64,000 bases of DNA from Maribacter polysiphoniae. Lineage in GTDB: Bacteria > Bacteroidota > Bacteroidia > Flavobacteriales > Flavobacteriaceae. This document shows, piece by piece, positions 46,005 to 58,681 of the stretch. The translations under genes were made by a program, and so were the position numbers. Numbering within the stretch: the first letter of the stretch is position 1; each line of letters starts with the position of its first letter. The notes beneath the pieces are model-generated. The model ran no database searches, was not told the DNA's origin, and saw only the letters and a list, made by a program, of their open reading frames with translations. Location: NCBI RefSeq assembly GCF_003148665.1, contig NZ_QGGQ01000012.1, positions 99,325 through 163,324 of the forward strand, given 5' to 3'.

Positions 46005-46592
46005 ATGTGGAAGGATAAATTAAAAGGTTATACAATAATCCTTGCCTCAGGTTCCCCAAGAAGAAAGCAATTTTTCAAGGACATGGACCTTGAATTTGAA
46101 ATACGCTTAAAGGAGGTTGACGAGGTCTATCCCCCAAATTTAAAAGGAAGTGGAATATCCGATTATTTGGCGGAATTAAAGGCCAAGGCCTTACAGGACA
46201 GTTTAACGGACAAGGAAATATTGATTACCTCGGACACGGTTGTTTGGCATAAAGGCGTATCCTTGGCAAAACCAGCCGACAAGGAAGAAGCGGTTTCTAT
46301 GTTAAAGACCTTATCCAACGGCTGGCACGATGTAATCACATCTGTAAGTTTCACGACCCAAACCGTACAAAAGACCGTGAACCATACAACAAGCGTCAAA
46401 TTCAAAGACCTTAGCCTTGATGAAATCCTGTATTATATTGAAAATTATCATCCGTATGACAAAGCCGGTGGATATGGTATACAGGAATGGATCGGACTCA
46501 TCGGGATCGAGGAAATAAAAGGTTCCCACTCCAATGTTGTGGGTCTTCCCGCGCATTTGGTCTATGAAACGTTAATGAATATGGTCGATTAA
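46005..46592 (+). CDS. Maf family nucleotide pyrophosphatase
   Basis: 195 residues. ILASGSPRRKQFF at residues 12-24 is the Maf signature. TSDTVVWHKGVSLAKP carries the catalytic acidic residue, with the central NGWHDVITSV and the late KAGGYGIQEW. Maf proteins hydrolyse non-canonical or canonical nucleoside triphosphates (dTTP, UTP and modified forms), and were first named for effects on septation. The gene starts four bases after the phosphatase stop, and 33 bases precede the next gene. Confidence 0.93.
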   Translation: MWKDKLKGYTIILASGSPRRKQFFKDMDLEFEIRLKEVDEVYPPNLKGSGISDYLAELKAKALQDSLTDKEILITSDTVVWHKGVSLAKPADKEEAVSMLKTLSNGWHDVITSVSFTTQTVQKTVNHTTSVKFKDLSLDEILYYIENYHPYDKAGGYGIQEWIGLIGIEEIKGSHSNVVGLPAHLVYETLMNMVD

Positions 46593-46625
46593 ACGAGTTT
46601 CAGTAGTTTTATATAAAACAAGCTT

Positions 46626-47573
46626 ATGAAAAAACGGATAAAACCAGGATCAGCTGTTGTCCTTTTTGCAATGACCATGATACTACTTGGTTCTTGCAAG
46701 GATAAAAATTCCACCAAGCCTACGGCGTTATCGGTAACCGATACCAAAGAAATGGAAGTGCCCAAAAAACCATTATCCAAAGAATTCAAGGATTATTGGT
46801 ATTCAGGAAATGCGGAAATAACATCGTATTCCTTGGAGCAGGCCCGATATGGGGAATTACGGGAGGGCAAAGCCGTACTTATTTATGTGACGGAGCCTTT
46901 TCTAAAGGATAAACAAGTGAAAGCAGAGCAAAGTGGCCCTTCGAATATTCCTGTCTTAAAATTGAACAGTACAAAAAAGTACCTTACGGGTATTTACCCT
47001 TATTCCATTATGAGCAGTAGTTTTTATCCCGTCCACGATAACCAACATGCCATAAAAGTCACTTTTTCCGCCCAAGAATGGTGTGGACAGGTTTTTACAC
47101 AATTGAACAATCGTGAAAAATACCATGTGACGTCATTTTCCTATTTTGAAAGGGAAGGTGATAAGGACATAACCTTGGAAAAAGAAGTTCTTGAAAATGA
47201 GCTATGGAATAAAATCAGGATCGATCCATCCGGCCTGCCCCTTGGTGACTTTAAAATGATTCCCTCCATGGAATATGTTAGAATGTCGCACAATGTGTTG
47301 AAACCCTATGAGGCACAAGCTTTCTTAACCCTGGACAACGGCATCAATACGTACAAAATTCACTACCCCGAATTGCAAAGAACACTTGAAATCCATTTCT
47401 CATCGACCTTCCCATACGCTATTGAAGGTTGGTCGGATTCCTTTAAAAGTGGTTTTGGGGACAAGGCTAAAACCATGGTATCCAAGGCAACGAAGATCAA
47501 AACTTTAAAAACACCCTACTGGCGACAAAATGGAAATAAGGATTTATCTTTGCGCGATACCTTAGGACTTTAA
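46626..47573 (+). CDS. Lipoprotein of unknown function in the maf operon
   Basis: 315 residues. A lipoprotein signal (ILLGSC, Cys about 23) is followed by a Ser/Lys/Pro-rich linker and a globular part starting FKDYWYSGNAEITSY. A motif EWCGQVFTQLNNR contains the only other Cys. I do not recognise the domain; in databases homologues are sometimes mislabelled as Maf because of gene order. It is one base before the MscS-like gene, so the two are probably linked in function at the envelope. Confidence 0.8.
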   Translation: MKKRIKPGSAVVLFAMTMILLGSCKDKNSTKPTALSVTDTKEMEVPKKPLSKEFKDYWYSGNAEITSYSLEQARYGELREGKAVLIYVTEPFLKDKQVKAEQSGPSNIPVLKLNSTKKYLTGIYPYSIMSSSFYPVHDNQHAIKVTFSAQEWCGQVFTQLNNREKYHVTSFSYFEREGDKDITLEKEVLENELWNKIRIDPSGLPLGDFKMIPSMEYVRMSHNVLKPYEAQAFLTLDNGINTYKIHYPELQRTLEIHFSSTFPYAIEGWSDSFKSGFGDKAKTMVSKATKIKTLKTPYWRQNGNKDLSLRDTLGL

Positions 47574-47574
47574 C

Positions 47575-48108
47575 ATGGAAGAATTCATTGTCGACAACCA
47601 TCAAGAAATCGTGGCAACGGTTATAACGCTTGTTGTATTGGTGGTCTTAAACTTCATAAGCACAAAAGCCATTCGGAAAATAGGGCGTATCAGTGACCTG
47701 AACCAAGCTCGGACCCGATTGATCATAAAATATGTGACCATTGGACTATTAGCGATAGGTATTGGGGCATTGACTTTTATCTGGGGGGTGAATTTCAAGG
47801 AAATCGGATTGTTGCTATCGTCGATATTCGCCGTTATTGGGGTGGCCCTTTTCGCTTCCTGGTCGATCTTGAGCAATATTACCGCTGGCATTATCTTATT
47901 TTTCTCTTTTCCTTTTAAAATCGGGGACCGTATTCGAATATTGGACAGCGACTTTCCTGAGGAAGCCGATATTTTGGATATAAAGGCCTTTCATGTTTAT
48001 TTAAGAAAGGATAATGGGGAATTGGTAACCTACCCCAATAATCTTTTGTTACAAAAAGGGGTGGCTTTAATCGCAAAGAACACCGTCATGGATGACGATA
48101 CACTCTAA
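47575..48108 (+). CDS. Short MscS-family mechanosensitive channel protein
   Basis: 177 residues, far shorter than E. coli MscS (286). Three membrane helices cover about residues 12-30, 57-75 and 80-110. The third has the MscS pore pattern (FAVIGVALFASWSILSNITAGIILF), followed by the beta domain start FKIGDRIRIL. Only about 50 residues remain after that, so the cytoplasmic alpha/beta cage is missing. Such short forms exist in Bacteroidota; whether it opens like MscS is unknown. A single base separates it from the lipoprotein gene. Confidence 0.88.
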   Translation: MEEFIVDNHQEIVATVITLVVLVVLNFISTKAIRKIGRISDLNQARTRLIIKYVTIGLLAIGIGALTFIWGVNFKEIGLLLSSIFAVIGVALFASWSILSNITAGIILFFSFPFKIGDRIRILDSDFPEEADILDIKAFHVYLRKDNGELVTYPNNLLLQKGVALIAKNTVMDDDTL

Positions 48109-48162
48109 TTTTCCATCCTGTTAAAGAAAATGTAAAAGTTCCCTGTTGGTGGTATATCTTTA

Positions 48163-48170
48163 TATCTTTG
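48163..48170 (+). promoter_or_regulatory. -7 promoter element (TATCTTTG)
   Basis: Perfect TAnnTTTG match 21 bases before the ATG of the PIG-L deacetylase gene. TTG at 48145 is only 14-15 bases upstream, so the -33 match is poor. Confidence 0.45.
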
Positions 48171-48191
48171 GAAACCATCTAAAACAACAAC

Positions 48192-50723
48192 ATGCGAAAG
48201 TTATTGGTATCCTTCTTAGGAATCCTTTTATTATGTAATACCACCTTTGCCCAAGCGCCAAAAAAAAATTCTTCCTCCAGTATTTACCATGCCATCCAAA
48301 AATTGAACTTTTTGGGATCCGCATTATATATAGCCGCACACCCCGATGATGAAAACACAAGGCTGATATCATATCTATCCAATGAGGTAAAAGCCAATAC
48401 CGCCTATTTGTCCCTTACCCGTGGGGATGGGGGTCAAAACCTGATTGGACCGGAGTTACGGGAGCTTTTAGGGGTATTGCGAACACAAGAACTTTTGGCT
48501 GCACGTCGTATCGATGGTAGCCAACAATTTTTTTCCCGGGCCGTCGATTTTGGATATTCAAAACATCCGGATGAAACTTTGGAAATATGGAACAAGGAAG
48601 CTGTCCTTGGTGATGTTGTTCGAATGATCAGAAAATTCAAACCCGATGTGATCATTAATCGATTCGACCATAGGACCCCGGGGTCTACCCATGGCCACCA
48701 CACCTCTTCAGCCATGTTGAGTGTTGAGGCCTTTGACCTTGCGGCGAACCCTAACTCCTACCCCGATCAATTGAAGGACTTGAACGTATGGAAACCCTCA
48801 AGGTTATTTTTTAATACTTCATGGTGGTTTTATGGGAGTCAAGAAAAATTCGAGGCTGCCGACAAAACAAAAATGCTAGGTTTTGACATTGGGGTTTACT
48901 ACCCGATGTTAGGGGTATCCAACAATGAAATTGCCTCCTTGGCAAGTAGCCAACATCGATGCCAAGGTTTTGGCAGGTTGAATACCCGTGGAAGCGAAAT
49001 GGAATACATTGAATTATTAAAAGGTGATTTGCCTGAAGATAAAAACAATATATTCGATGGTATAAATACAACCTGGTCCCGCGTTGAAGGCGGACAAGCC
49101 ATTGGGGATATCCTTTACGGAATCGAACAAAACTTCAATTTTAAAAACCCCTCCGTACACATCAAAAAATTATTGGAGGCCTATCAATTGATCCAGAAAA
49201 TCCCCGATACCCATTGGAGGGACTTAAAATCAAAAGAGCTACAAACAATAATCGCTTCGATCACAGGATTGTACCTAGAGGCTTCCTCTGCAAATACCTC
49301 CGCCTACCCAGGCAGTACCGCCGATATCAATATTGAAGTGTTGAACCGCAGTCAAGTTGATATAAAACTGAGGTCTGTCACCATTGGGAATACCCAGGCT
49401 AAGGAAAAAGATTTGGTTCTTTCCAATAATGACAAGAAAGTACTTAAACTTGCATTGTCGATTCCAGAAAACAGTTCGTATACGAGTCCCTATTGGTTGA
49501 ACAAGAAGGGCACCTTGGGAATGTATACGGTTGAAAACCCCGAATTGATCGGAAATCCGGAAACACCACCAGCTTTCCATGCAAAATTCAATATAGAGAT
49601 TGAAGGTTATCCGATGACGATCAGTAAGCCTGTTGTACATCGTTATTCCAAACCGGATTATGGTGAATTATATCGTCCTTTCGATATTTTACCCGAAGCT
49701 ACAGCCCGTTTTCAGGATAAGGTATTGATTTTTGCCGATGGCAAACCCAAAAAGGTTCCTATTACCATTACAGCCCATCAGGACAATATCAAAGGGGAAA
49801 TCGTTTTTTGCCATTCCAAAGGATGGAAGGTAGATCAGGAAACAAGGCCTTTTGAAATTTCCAAAAAGGGTGATGAACAAATCGTGTCCTTTGAATTAAC
49901 ACCCCCTGAAAATGAGGATGAGAGTTTCATTGCCCCCATAATCAAGGTCAATGGAAAGGAAATATCCAAAGAATTGGTGACCATCGCTTACGACCATATT
50001 CCAACACAATCGGTCTTGTTACCCGCAGAGGCCAAAGTTGTCCGTTTGAATATTGAAAAAGTAGGGGAACATATTGGATATATTGCCGGGGCAGGTGATG
50101 AAGTCCCGAAAAGTTTGGAACAGATCGGGTATCAGGTCCATACAATCGATCCAGGCTCGATAAATGCTGAAACTTTAAGTAAGTATGGTGCGATTGTTGT
50201 GGGAATACGGGCATATAATGTAGTGCCTGAAATGAAGTTTAAACAAAAATATCTTTTTGATTACGTATCGAACGGTGGTAACTTGATCCTACAGTACAAT
50301 ACGGCCGGAAGATGGGATAAACAATATGAGGATATCGCCCCTTTTCCTTTAAAATTATCGAGGGACAGGGTGACCAACGAGGATTCCAAAGTTGAGATCA
50401 TTGCCAAGGACCATGAATTGGTCAACTATCCCAATAAGATAACCAATAAGGATTTTGAAGGCTGGGTACAAGAACGCGGTCTTTACTTCCCCAATGAATG
50501 GGACGGGCATTTTACCCCTATCCTATCGATGCACGATAAAGGGGAAACGCCAAAAAAGGGTAGTCTTTTGATTGCACCCTACGGAAAAGGTAATTACATT
50601 TATACGGGACTTAGTTTTTTCAGGGAGTTGCCGGCAGGTGTTCCTGGAGCCTATAAGCTATTTGCAAATATGTTATCTGTGGGTAAGAAGAATGTTGAAC
50701 CTATGGCCAAAATAAAGGATTGA
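48192..50723 (+). CDS. Large exported PIG-L family deacetylase
   Basis: 843 residues. A signal peptide ends FAQ (about 20). The PIG-L domain (about 40-300) has the zinc motif AAHPDDENTRL and the second metal site in STHGHHTSSAML. The central beta-rich region (about 360-600) is unassigned. The C-terminal region (about 615-830) resembles a class I glutamine-amidotransferase-like or ThuA-like fold (QIGYQVHTIDPGSI). Likely acts on N-acetylated sugars outside the cytoplasm. The gene is followed by the miniprotein and the symporter, which are probably in one transcript. Confidence 0.88.
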   Translation: MRKLLVSFLGILLLCNTTFAQAPKKNSSSSIYHAIQKLNFLGSALYIAAHPDDENTRLISYLSNEVKANTAYLSLTRGDGGQNLIGPELRELLGVLRTQELLAARRIDGSQQFFSRAVDFGYSKHPDETLEIWNKEAVLGDVVRMIRKFKPDVIINRFDHRTPGSTHGHHTSSAMLSVEAFDLAANPNSYPDQLKDLNVWKPSRLFFNTSWWFYGSQEKFEAADKTKMLGFDIGVYYPMLGVSNNEIASLASSQHRCQGFGRLNTRGSEMEYIELLKGDLPEDKNNIFDGINTTWSRVEGGQAIGDILYGIEQNFNFKNPSVHIKKLLEAYQLIQKIPDTHWRDLKSKELQTIIASITGLYLEASSANTSAYPGSTADINIEVLNRSQVDIKLRSVTIGNTQAKEKDLVLSNNDKKVLKLALSIPENSSYTSPYWLNKKGTLGMYTVENPELIGNPETPPAFHAKFNIEIEGYPMTISKPVVHRYSKPDYGELYRPFDILPEATARFQDKVLIFADGKPKKVPITITAHQDNIKGEIVFCHSKGWKVDQETRPFEISKKGDEQIVSFELTPPENEDESFIAPIIKVNGKEISKELVTIAYDHIPTQSVLLPAEAKVVRLNIEKVGEHIGYIAGAGDEVPKSLEQIGYQVHTIDPGSINAETLSKYGAIVVGIRAYNVVPEMKFKQKYLFDYVSNGGNLILQYNTAGRWDKQYEDIAPFPLKLSRDRVTNEDSKVEIIAKDHELVNYPNKITNKDFEGWVQERGLYFPNEWDGHFTPILSMHDKGETPKKGSLLIAPYGKGNYIYTGLSFFRELPAGVPGAYKLFANMLSVGKKNVEPMAKIKD

Positions 50724-50725
50724 TT

Positions 50726-50827
50726 ATGCATAACCGCCTCATTTGGAAAAAAGAATATACACTTGTGTTGATATTGAATATCATCTACATTTTGATTTTT
50801 AATTATATAATGACCGCTTTTATGTAA
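50726..50827 (+). CDS. 33-residue single-helix membrane miniprotein
   Basis: Short ORF starting two bases after the PIG-L stop and ending one base before the symporter ATG, so it exactly fills the intergenic gap. It reads MHNRLIWKKEYT, followed by a 16-residue hydrophobic helix (LVLILNIIYILIFNYI) and a short tail MTAFM. The basic-then-hydrophobic order gives an N-in single transmembrane protein. The tight fit and sense orientation support real translation. A role as accessory subunit of the sodium:solute symporter is inference. Confidence 0.6.
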   Translation: MHNRLIWKKEYTLVLILNIIYILIFNYIMTAFM

Positions 50828-50828
50828 T

Positions 50829-52565
50829 ATGGGGACTATAGATTGGGTAATTCTTTCGGGCACACTTTTATTCATCGTAGTTTATGGTGTCTGGAAGACT
50901 CGTGGTAGCAAGGATGTCGATGATTATGTAAGGGGTGGCAGCCAATCCAAATGGTGGACGATTGGACTTTCCGTTATGGCTACACAAGCCAGTGCCATTA
51001 CCTTTTTATCCACGCCAGGCCAGGCCTTCCATGATGGGATGGGCTTTGTGCAGTTCTATTTTGGGTTGCCTTTGGCCATGATTATCATTTGCCTTGTTTT
51101 TGTTCCGATATACCATAAATTAAAGGTGTACACCGCCTATGAATTTTTAGAGAAACGCTTTGATGTCAAAACACGTTCGCTGGCGGCAATCTTGTTTTTG
51201 ATTCAGCGAGGCTTAGCTGCCGGGATAACGATTTTTGCACCGTCTATTATACTTTCTGCTGTTCTTGGATGGGATTTACGCACCTTAAACATTATTATTG
51301 GCACTTTGGTGATCATTTACACTGTTTCAGGGGGTACCAAAGCGGTGAGTGTGACCCAAAAACAACAAATGTTCATTATCATTACCGGAATGTTTATGGC
51401 CTTTTTCTTTATTTTGGGCTATTTGCCCAACGATATTGGATTAGGAAAAGCCTTAAAGATCGCTGGGGCCAGTGATAAGCTTAACATTTTGGATTTTAGC
51501 TTCAATACAAAAAGCCGATATACTTTTTGGAGTGGTATCACCGGTGGATTGTTCTTGGCATTGGCCTATTTCGGAACCGATCAAAGTCAGGTTCAACGAT
51601 ACCTTTCCGGAAAATCGGTTAGGGAAAGTCAATTAGGCCTCGTTTTTAACGGCATTTTCAAGATTCCCATGCAATTTTTCATTTTATTGGTCGGGGTCAT
51701 GGTTTTCGTTTTCTATCAGTACAATCCTTCGCCTTTGAATTTTAATCCCGCAGCCACGAAGGGGGTCCTGAATTCCGAATATGCCGATGATTACAAGGTT
51801 TTACAGCAACGTCAGGTTGAATTGGAATCCGAAAAGGTAATCGCCCAGAATAAATTTGCCATAGCGCTTGACCTTAAGGAGTATACCACTATTGAGGCGG
51901 CCAAGGCGCAAATGATAGGAATCAATAAAAAGGACAGTACCAACAGGGTGGCCGCAAAGGCGTTGATCAAACTCGCCGACGATTCCATTGAAACCAATGA
52001 TAAGGATTACGTGTTCATACATTTTATCCTCAATAACCTACCTACGGGACTGATAGGCTTATTGTTGGCGGTGATTTTGTCCGCAGCCATGTCTTCCACG
52101 GCCTCGGAACTGAACGCACTGGGTACTATCACGGCATTGGATCTTTATAAACGGGGAAAAACCTCAAAAAACCTCTCTGACAAGCACTATGTAATGGTTT
52201 CCAAAGGGTTTACGCTCATGTGGGGTATAATTGCTATTATCATCGCTTGTATAGCGCATCTTTTTGACAACCTAATACAATTGGTGAATATCATTGGGAG
52301 CATATTCTATGGAAATGTGCTGGGTATTTTCCTTTTGGCATTCTTCTTTAAATATGTAAAGGGGAATGCGGTTTTCATCGCTGCGATACTGACGCAGGTA
52401 TTGGTTTGTATCACCTATTACAACCTGATCCATATATATCCTGCAGGACAGGAAAAATTAGGGTACTTATGGTTGAACTTCATTGGGGCAGCACTCGTCA
52501 TTATATTTGCCCTTGTGTTTGAGGCTTTTGATAGATTGCTGAAAAACCCACCCATTCAACCGTAA
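50829..52565 (+). CDS. Sodium:solute symporter (SSS family)
   Basis: 578 residues with about thirteen transmembrane helices. Diagnostic segments include DDYVRGGSQSKWW at residues 28-40, GFVQFYFGLPLAM, TVSGGTKAVSVTQKQQ and the sodium-site helix SAAMSSTASELNALG. A long hydrophilic insert with heptad-like and charged residues at about 317-395 separates helices 8 and 9. Substrates of this family include sugars, sialic acid, proline and others. Association with a glycan deacetylase and a GH2 enzyme suggests a sugar; that is a guess. Confidence 0.92.
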   Translation: MGTIDWVILSGTLLFIVVYGVWKTRGSKDVDDYVRGGSQSKWWTIGLSVMATQASAITFLSTPGQAFHDGMGFVQFYFGLPLAMIIICLVFVPIYHKLKVYTAYEFLEKRFDVKTRSLAAILFLIQRGLAAGITIFAPSIILSAVLGWDLRTLNIIIGTLVIIYTVSGGTKAVSVTQKQQMFIIITGMFMAFFFILGYLPNDIGLGKALKIAGASDKLNILDFSFNTKSRYTFWSGITGGLFLALAYFGTDQSQVQRYLSGKSVRESQLGLVFNGIFKIPMQFFILLVGVMVFVFYQYNPSPLNFNPAATKGVLNSEYADDYKVLQQRQVELESEKVIAQNKFAIALDLKEYTTIEAAKAQMIGINKKDSTNRVAAKALIKLADDSIETNDKDYVFIHFILNNLPTGLIGLLLAVILSAAMSSTASELNALGTITALDLYKRGKTSKNLSDKHYVMVSKGFTLMWGIIAIIIACIAHLFDNLIQLVNIIGSIFYGNVLGIFLLAFFFKYVKGNAVFIAAILTQVLVCITYYNLIHIYPAGQEKLGYLWLNFIGAALVIIFALVFEAFDRLLKNPPIQP

Positions 52566-52649
52566 TAATCCCAAAATATAGGGTAAGCCATTGCCGCAAA
52601 CGATTCGAAAAAAAGCACCCAAACAACCTCTTTTCCGATTGGGCTATTC

Positions 52650-55868
<3,219 letters not shown>

Positions 55869-55929
55869 TTAAGGAATTGTGAAACTATAAATTTACTACA
55901 TCCCTGAATATTATAGTCCATTATAACAT

Positions 55930-55959
55930 AAAAAAACCCTGACAATAGCGTCAGGGTTT
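55930..55959 (-). terminator. Terminator of the DUF2911 gene
   Basis: Perfect ten-base stem AAACCCTGAC / GTCAGGGTTT with a six-base loop, followed on the minus strand by TTTTT. The core CCCTGAC / GTCAGGG equals that of the terminator at 35952. Confidence 0.85.
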
Positions 55960-55984
55960 CTGTAATATACTATGGAATGTTTTT

Positions 55985-56830
55985 TTACATACCACCCCAC
56001 TCCTTTAAGGAGTCCTTGTTCATTTTAACGTAATCCGCATTACCAGCTTTTTCAGCTGCTGCCAAAGATTTTTTTGCGGTCGCAATTGCACCTTTCTTGT
56101 CCCCAGCCTTAGCCTGTATCAAGGATTGTTGTCTTAATTGCCAAAAAGCGGGTTCTTTGGTCATTGCCATGGCCTTGTCCATAAATTCCTTTGCCTTGTT
56201 GATATCCTTATCCGTTGACGAATAATAAACCGCTGCGGCATAGTAATCGTCAGCCCCAGGGCCGTTAAGGACCTTATCGATATTTTGCATTACCGTGGCA
56301 TCGGTAGGAACCTCAAATTTTACACCCACATAGGTCTTTTCCCAAAGTATACCCAAGGTAGCGGCATCATTACTTATTTCATCGATCACAATCATAAAGG
56401 ATTCAACATCCATTGGCATGGTCAGAACCTCTACGGTTGTTTTGGCAGCTACTTTGCTATCATCCCACTTCTGTGGTGTACCCCAATTATTTGTGTCAGA
56501 ATAAAAGATCACTTCCCAAGAAGTTTTCCCTGGTTTGGTAAAAATGGCATAGGAACCCGCCTTAAGTTCTTGACCATCAATAGTAACATCGGTACTGAAC
56601 TCGATAGTGGTGTTCTTGTTGGCACCTGTTCTCCAAAGTTTATCATAAGGCACCAAATCACCAAAAATAGTCCTACCGCGCATGGCAGGTCTTGAATAGG
56701 TCACGGTTACATCGGTTAATCCCACGGTTTGCATCAATGTTGATGACGGACTCGGCTGTGGCGTCTTTATCTGGGCTTCGATTGAAAAGGAAGCCAAGGC
56801 CACACATACTAATACTAGAAATTTTTTCAT
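55985..56830 (-). CDS. DUF2911 domain protein, periplasmic
   Basis: 281 residues. The signal peptide ends EAQ (about 20). The DUF2911 core covers about 25-165 (VTYSRPAMRGRTIFGDLVPYDKLWRTGAN). A helical tail from about 185 holds TPR-like repeats (KAKEFMDKAMAM, KGAIATAKKSLAAAEK). Function of DUF2911 is not established. It is a single gene with a close terminator and a TAGCTTTG -7 element upstream. Confidence 0.92.
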   Translation of the reverse strand: MKKFLVLVCVALASFSIEAQIKTPQPSPSSTLMQTVGLTDVTVTYSRPAMRGRTIFGDLVPYDKLWRTGANKNTTIEFSTDVTIDGQELKAGSYAIFTKPGKTSWEVIFYSDTNNWGTPQKWDDSKVAAKTTVEVLTMPMDVESFMIVIDEISNDAATLGILWEKTYVGVKFEVPTDATVMQNIDKVLNGPGADDYYAAAVYYSSTDKDINKAKEFMDKAMAMTKEPAFWQLRQQSLIQAKAGDKKGAIATAKKSLAAAEKAGNADYVKMNKDSLKEWGGM

Positions 56831-56854
56831 TTTGTTGTTGAATTATAGTTTTTC

Positions 56855-56862
56855 CAAAGCTA
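56855..56862 (-). promoter_or_regulatory. -7 promoter element of the DUF2911 gene
   Basis: TAGCTTTG on the minus strand, 24 bases before the ATG at 56830. No -33 element at the usual distance. Confidence 0.45.
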
Positions 56863-56919
56863 TATATAAACCCTTGTCAGATTTGTTAACAAACTCTTAA
56901 ATAAACGGAAATCGGTTTA

Positions 56920-58083
56920 TCAATAGGCCACAAAAGCCTTGGATAACACTTTATCACCCAAATAAAGCGTAAGATAATATACACCTGATTTAAAGGTTGT
57001 TACATCCAAATCGTTATTTTCGATATCGGCACCCAATGTAAATTGGACCATTTTACCCGAAGTATCGAAAACCGCCTGGGCCAGAATTGATTTGTTCGAC
57101 AACAGATCATATTGAAGTTTTTCCGGATTATAGGAATCGAAGAGCAATAGACGATCTTCCTGATGGTCTATATCGGGGTTCTCCTCTTCCTCCTCTTCCA
57201 TTTCATCGATTGGGTCATTATCTTTCTTAAATTGGATGGCATAGAGCATTGGATCTAGATGTATCCCATAATTTTCCCGCACAAACTGTTCGGTACCTAT
57301 GAAATAGCGCTGTAGCCCTACGGTTGTAATCGACTCTGCTTGAGCAAAACCGATATCCAAAGGTATGCGTTCCACAGCATCCCCAAAAAGTGAGGACATC
57401 CCAATATCCCTACTTATTAAAACAAAGGGCGATAAGGTACTTGAATAGGCAACCAACAATAAATCATTCTGGAGAGCATCGTATGAGGCCCCTGTAATCA
57501 GTCCACCCGCAGCATAGGATGCTACCCTTTTCGCTACATAATCCCCTGCTTCCTTGGGAATGCTGTAGACCACCGTACCTTCATCCAACCATTGTTTTGT
57601 AAACAGCAACAATTGGTCATTGAACACAGTTAAGGCCTCGGCATCCCAATTACTTTCCCCATTATCAACGAAATCCTGCTGGTCCTCATACTTGAATTTG
57701 ATGATTTCTGCGGAGACTTCATCACTTCGATCAAAATCGTCTTTGGAAATCTTATAAATGGCCAAATCGGTTCGTATGCCCGAATAATTACCGATATCGG
57801 CCACATAGATATAGGCATCATCCTGGGAAAGGTCCTCCCAATCCATATTGGTCCCATTCAAAACGGTCACCCTGCGGGTTATTTGCATATTAACCGTATC
57901 CAAAACATAAAGTATCGGTGCATTGCCCGAATCATTGTGGGAGACCAAACTACCGTTGTAGAATATATGCCCCGAGTTCTCCATTAATTCCATAGGCATC
58001 TGCCCTACTTCTTCAACATTAACTTGGGCGCTGCCTTCATAAAGCAGAAACAGTATTAGTATAGGTAGTACAATCGTTCTCAT
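56920..58083 (-). CDS. Secreted protein with probable type IX secretion C-terminal domain
   Basis: 387 residues from the ATG at 58083, which opens a clear signal peptide ending GSAQ; an upstream ATG at 58110 is less suitable. The central part (about 30-290) has repeated beta-strand motifs with GNAPILYVLD, DAYIYVADIGNYSG and NWDAEALTVF, suggesting a beta-propeller. A very acidic linker (MEEEEEENPDID) precedes a C-terminal domain ending GVYYLTLYLGDKVLSKAFVAY, the pattern of type A T9SS sorting domains. It is thus likely a surface or secreted protein. The enzyme activity, if any, is not known. Confidence 0.82.
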   Translation of the reverse strand: MRTIVLPILILFLLYEGSAQVNVEEVGQMPMELMENSGHIFYNGSLVSHNDSGNAPILYVLDTVNMQITRRVTVLNGTNMDWEDLSQDDAYIYVADIGNYSGIRTDLAIYKISKDDFDRSDEVSAEIIKFKYEDQQDFVDNGESNWDAEALTVFNDQLLLFTKQWLDEGTVVYSIPKEAGDYVAKRVASYAAGGLITGASYDALQNDLLLVAYSSTLSPFVLISRDIGMSSLFGDAVERIPLDIGFAQAESITTVGLQRYFIGTEQFVRENYGIHLDPMLYAIQFKKDNDPIDEMEEEEEENPDIDHQEDRLLLFDSYNPEKLQYDLLSNKSILAQAVFDTSGKMVQFTLGADIENNDLDVTTFKSGVYYLTLYLGDKVLSKAFVAY

Positions 58084-58185
58084 AGTGATTTCCAAAACGT
58101 CAATGTACAAAATAGAAATGAAATGAATATTTCTATATTGTTTAATCTTTTACTATATTTGTTAAACATTATTAGATTGACATTT

Positions 58186-58680
58186 ATGAAACTCTATCAA
58201 TTACATGCTTCCCAAGCCCTCCCCATAACAAAGGATGTGGCATGGGCATTCTTATCGGACCCTAGGAATCTTGCGGCCATCACCCCGGATCATATGGGAT
58301 TCGATATTTTATCGGGAGCCGATAAGGCCATGTTCCCCGGACAGATTATCCAGTATAAGGTGATTCCCTTTCCGGGTTTCCCGACCCGATGGGTTACTGA
58401 AATCACACATGTTAGGGATGGGGAGTACTTTGTGGATGAACAACGCTTTGGACCTTATGCCCTTTGGCACCATAAACATTTTATAAAAGCAATACCCAAT
58501 GGTGTACTTATGGAAGATATTATCGATATAAAACTTCCTTTTGGTTTTTTGGGTCGTTTGGGGTATCCTTTGATCAAGAAGCAATTGACCAAGGTATTTA
58601 AATATCGCGAACAAAAACTAGTAGAACGCTTTGGTTGTCTCGAAGACCAACCGACGCGATTAAACCTAAAATCCATATAA
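58186..58680 (+). CDS. SRPBCC family protein
   Basis: 164 residues from the ATG at 58186, which fits the fold start MKLYQLHASQALPITKDVAWAFL. A START/Bet-v-1-like (SRPBCC) ligand-binding fold is indicated by AWAFLSDPRNLAAITPDHMGF and the C-terminal helix. A TATATTTG -7 element lies at 58154-58161. The one-base gap to the SDR gene and the photolyase next to it put it in a light- or stress-linked set; its ligand is unknown. Confidence 0.85.
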   Translation: MKLYQLHASQALPITKDVAWAFLSDPRNLAAITPDHMGFDILSGADKAMFPGQIIQYKVIPFPGFPTRWVTEITHVRDGEYFVDEQRFGPYALWHHKHFIKAIPNGVLMEDIIDIKLPFGFLGRLGYPLIKKQLTKVFKYREQKLVERFGCLEDQPTRLNLKSI

Positions 58681-58681
58681 G

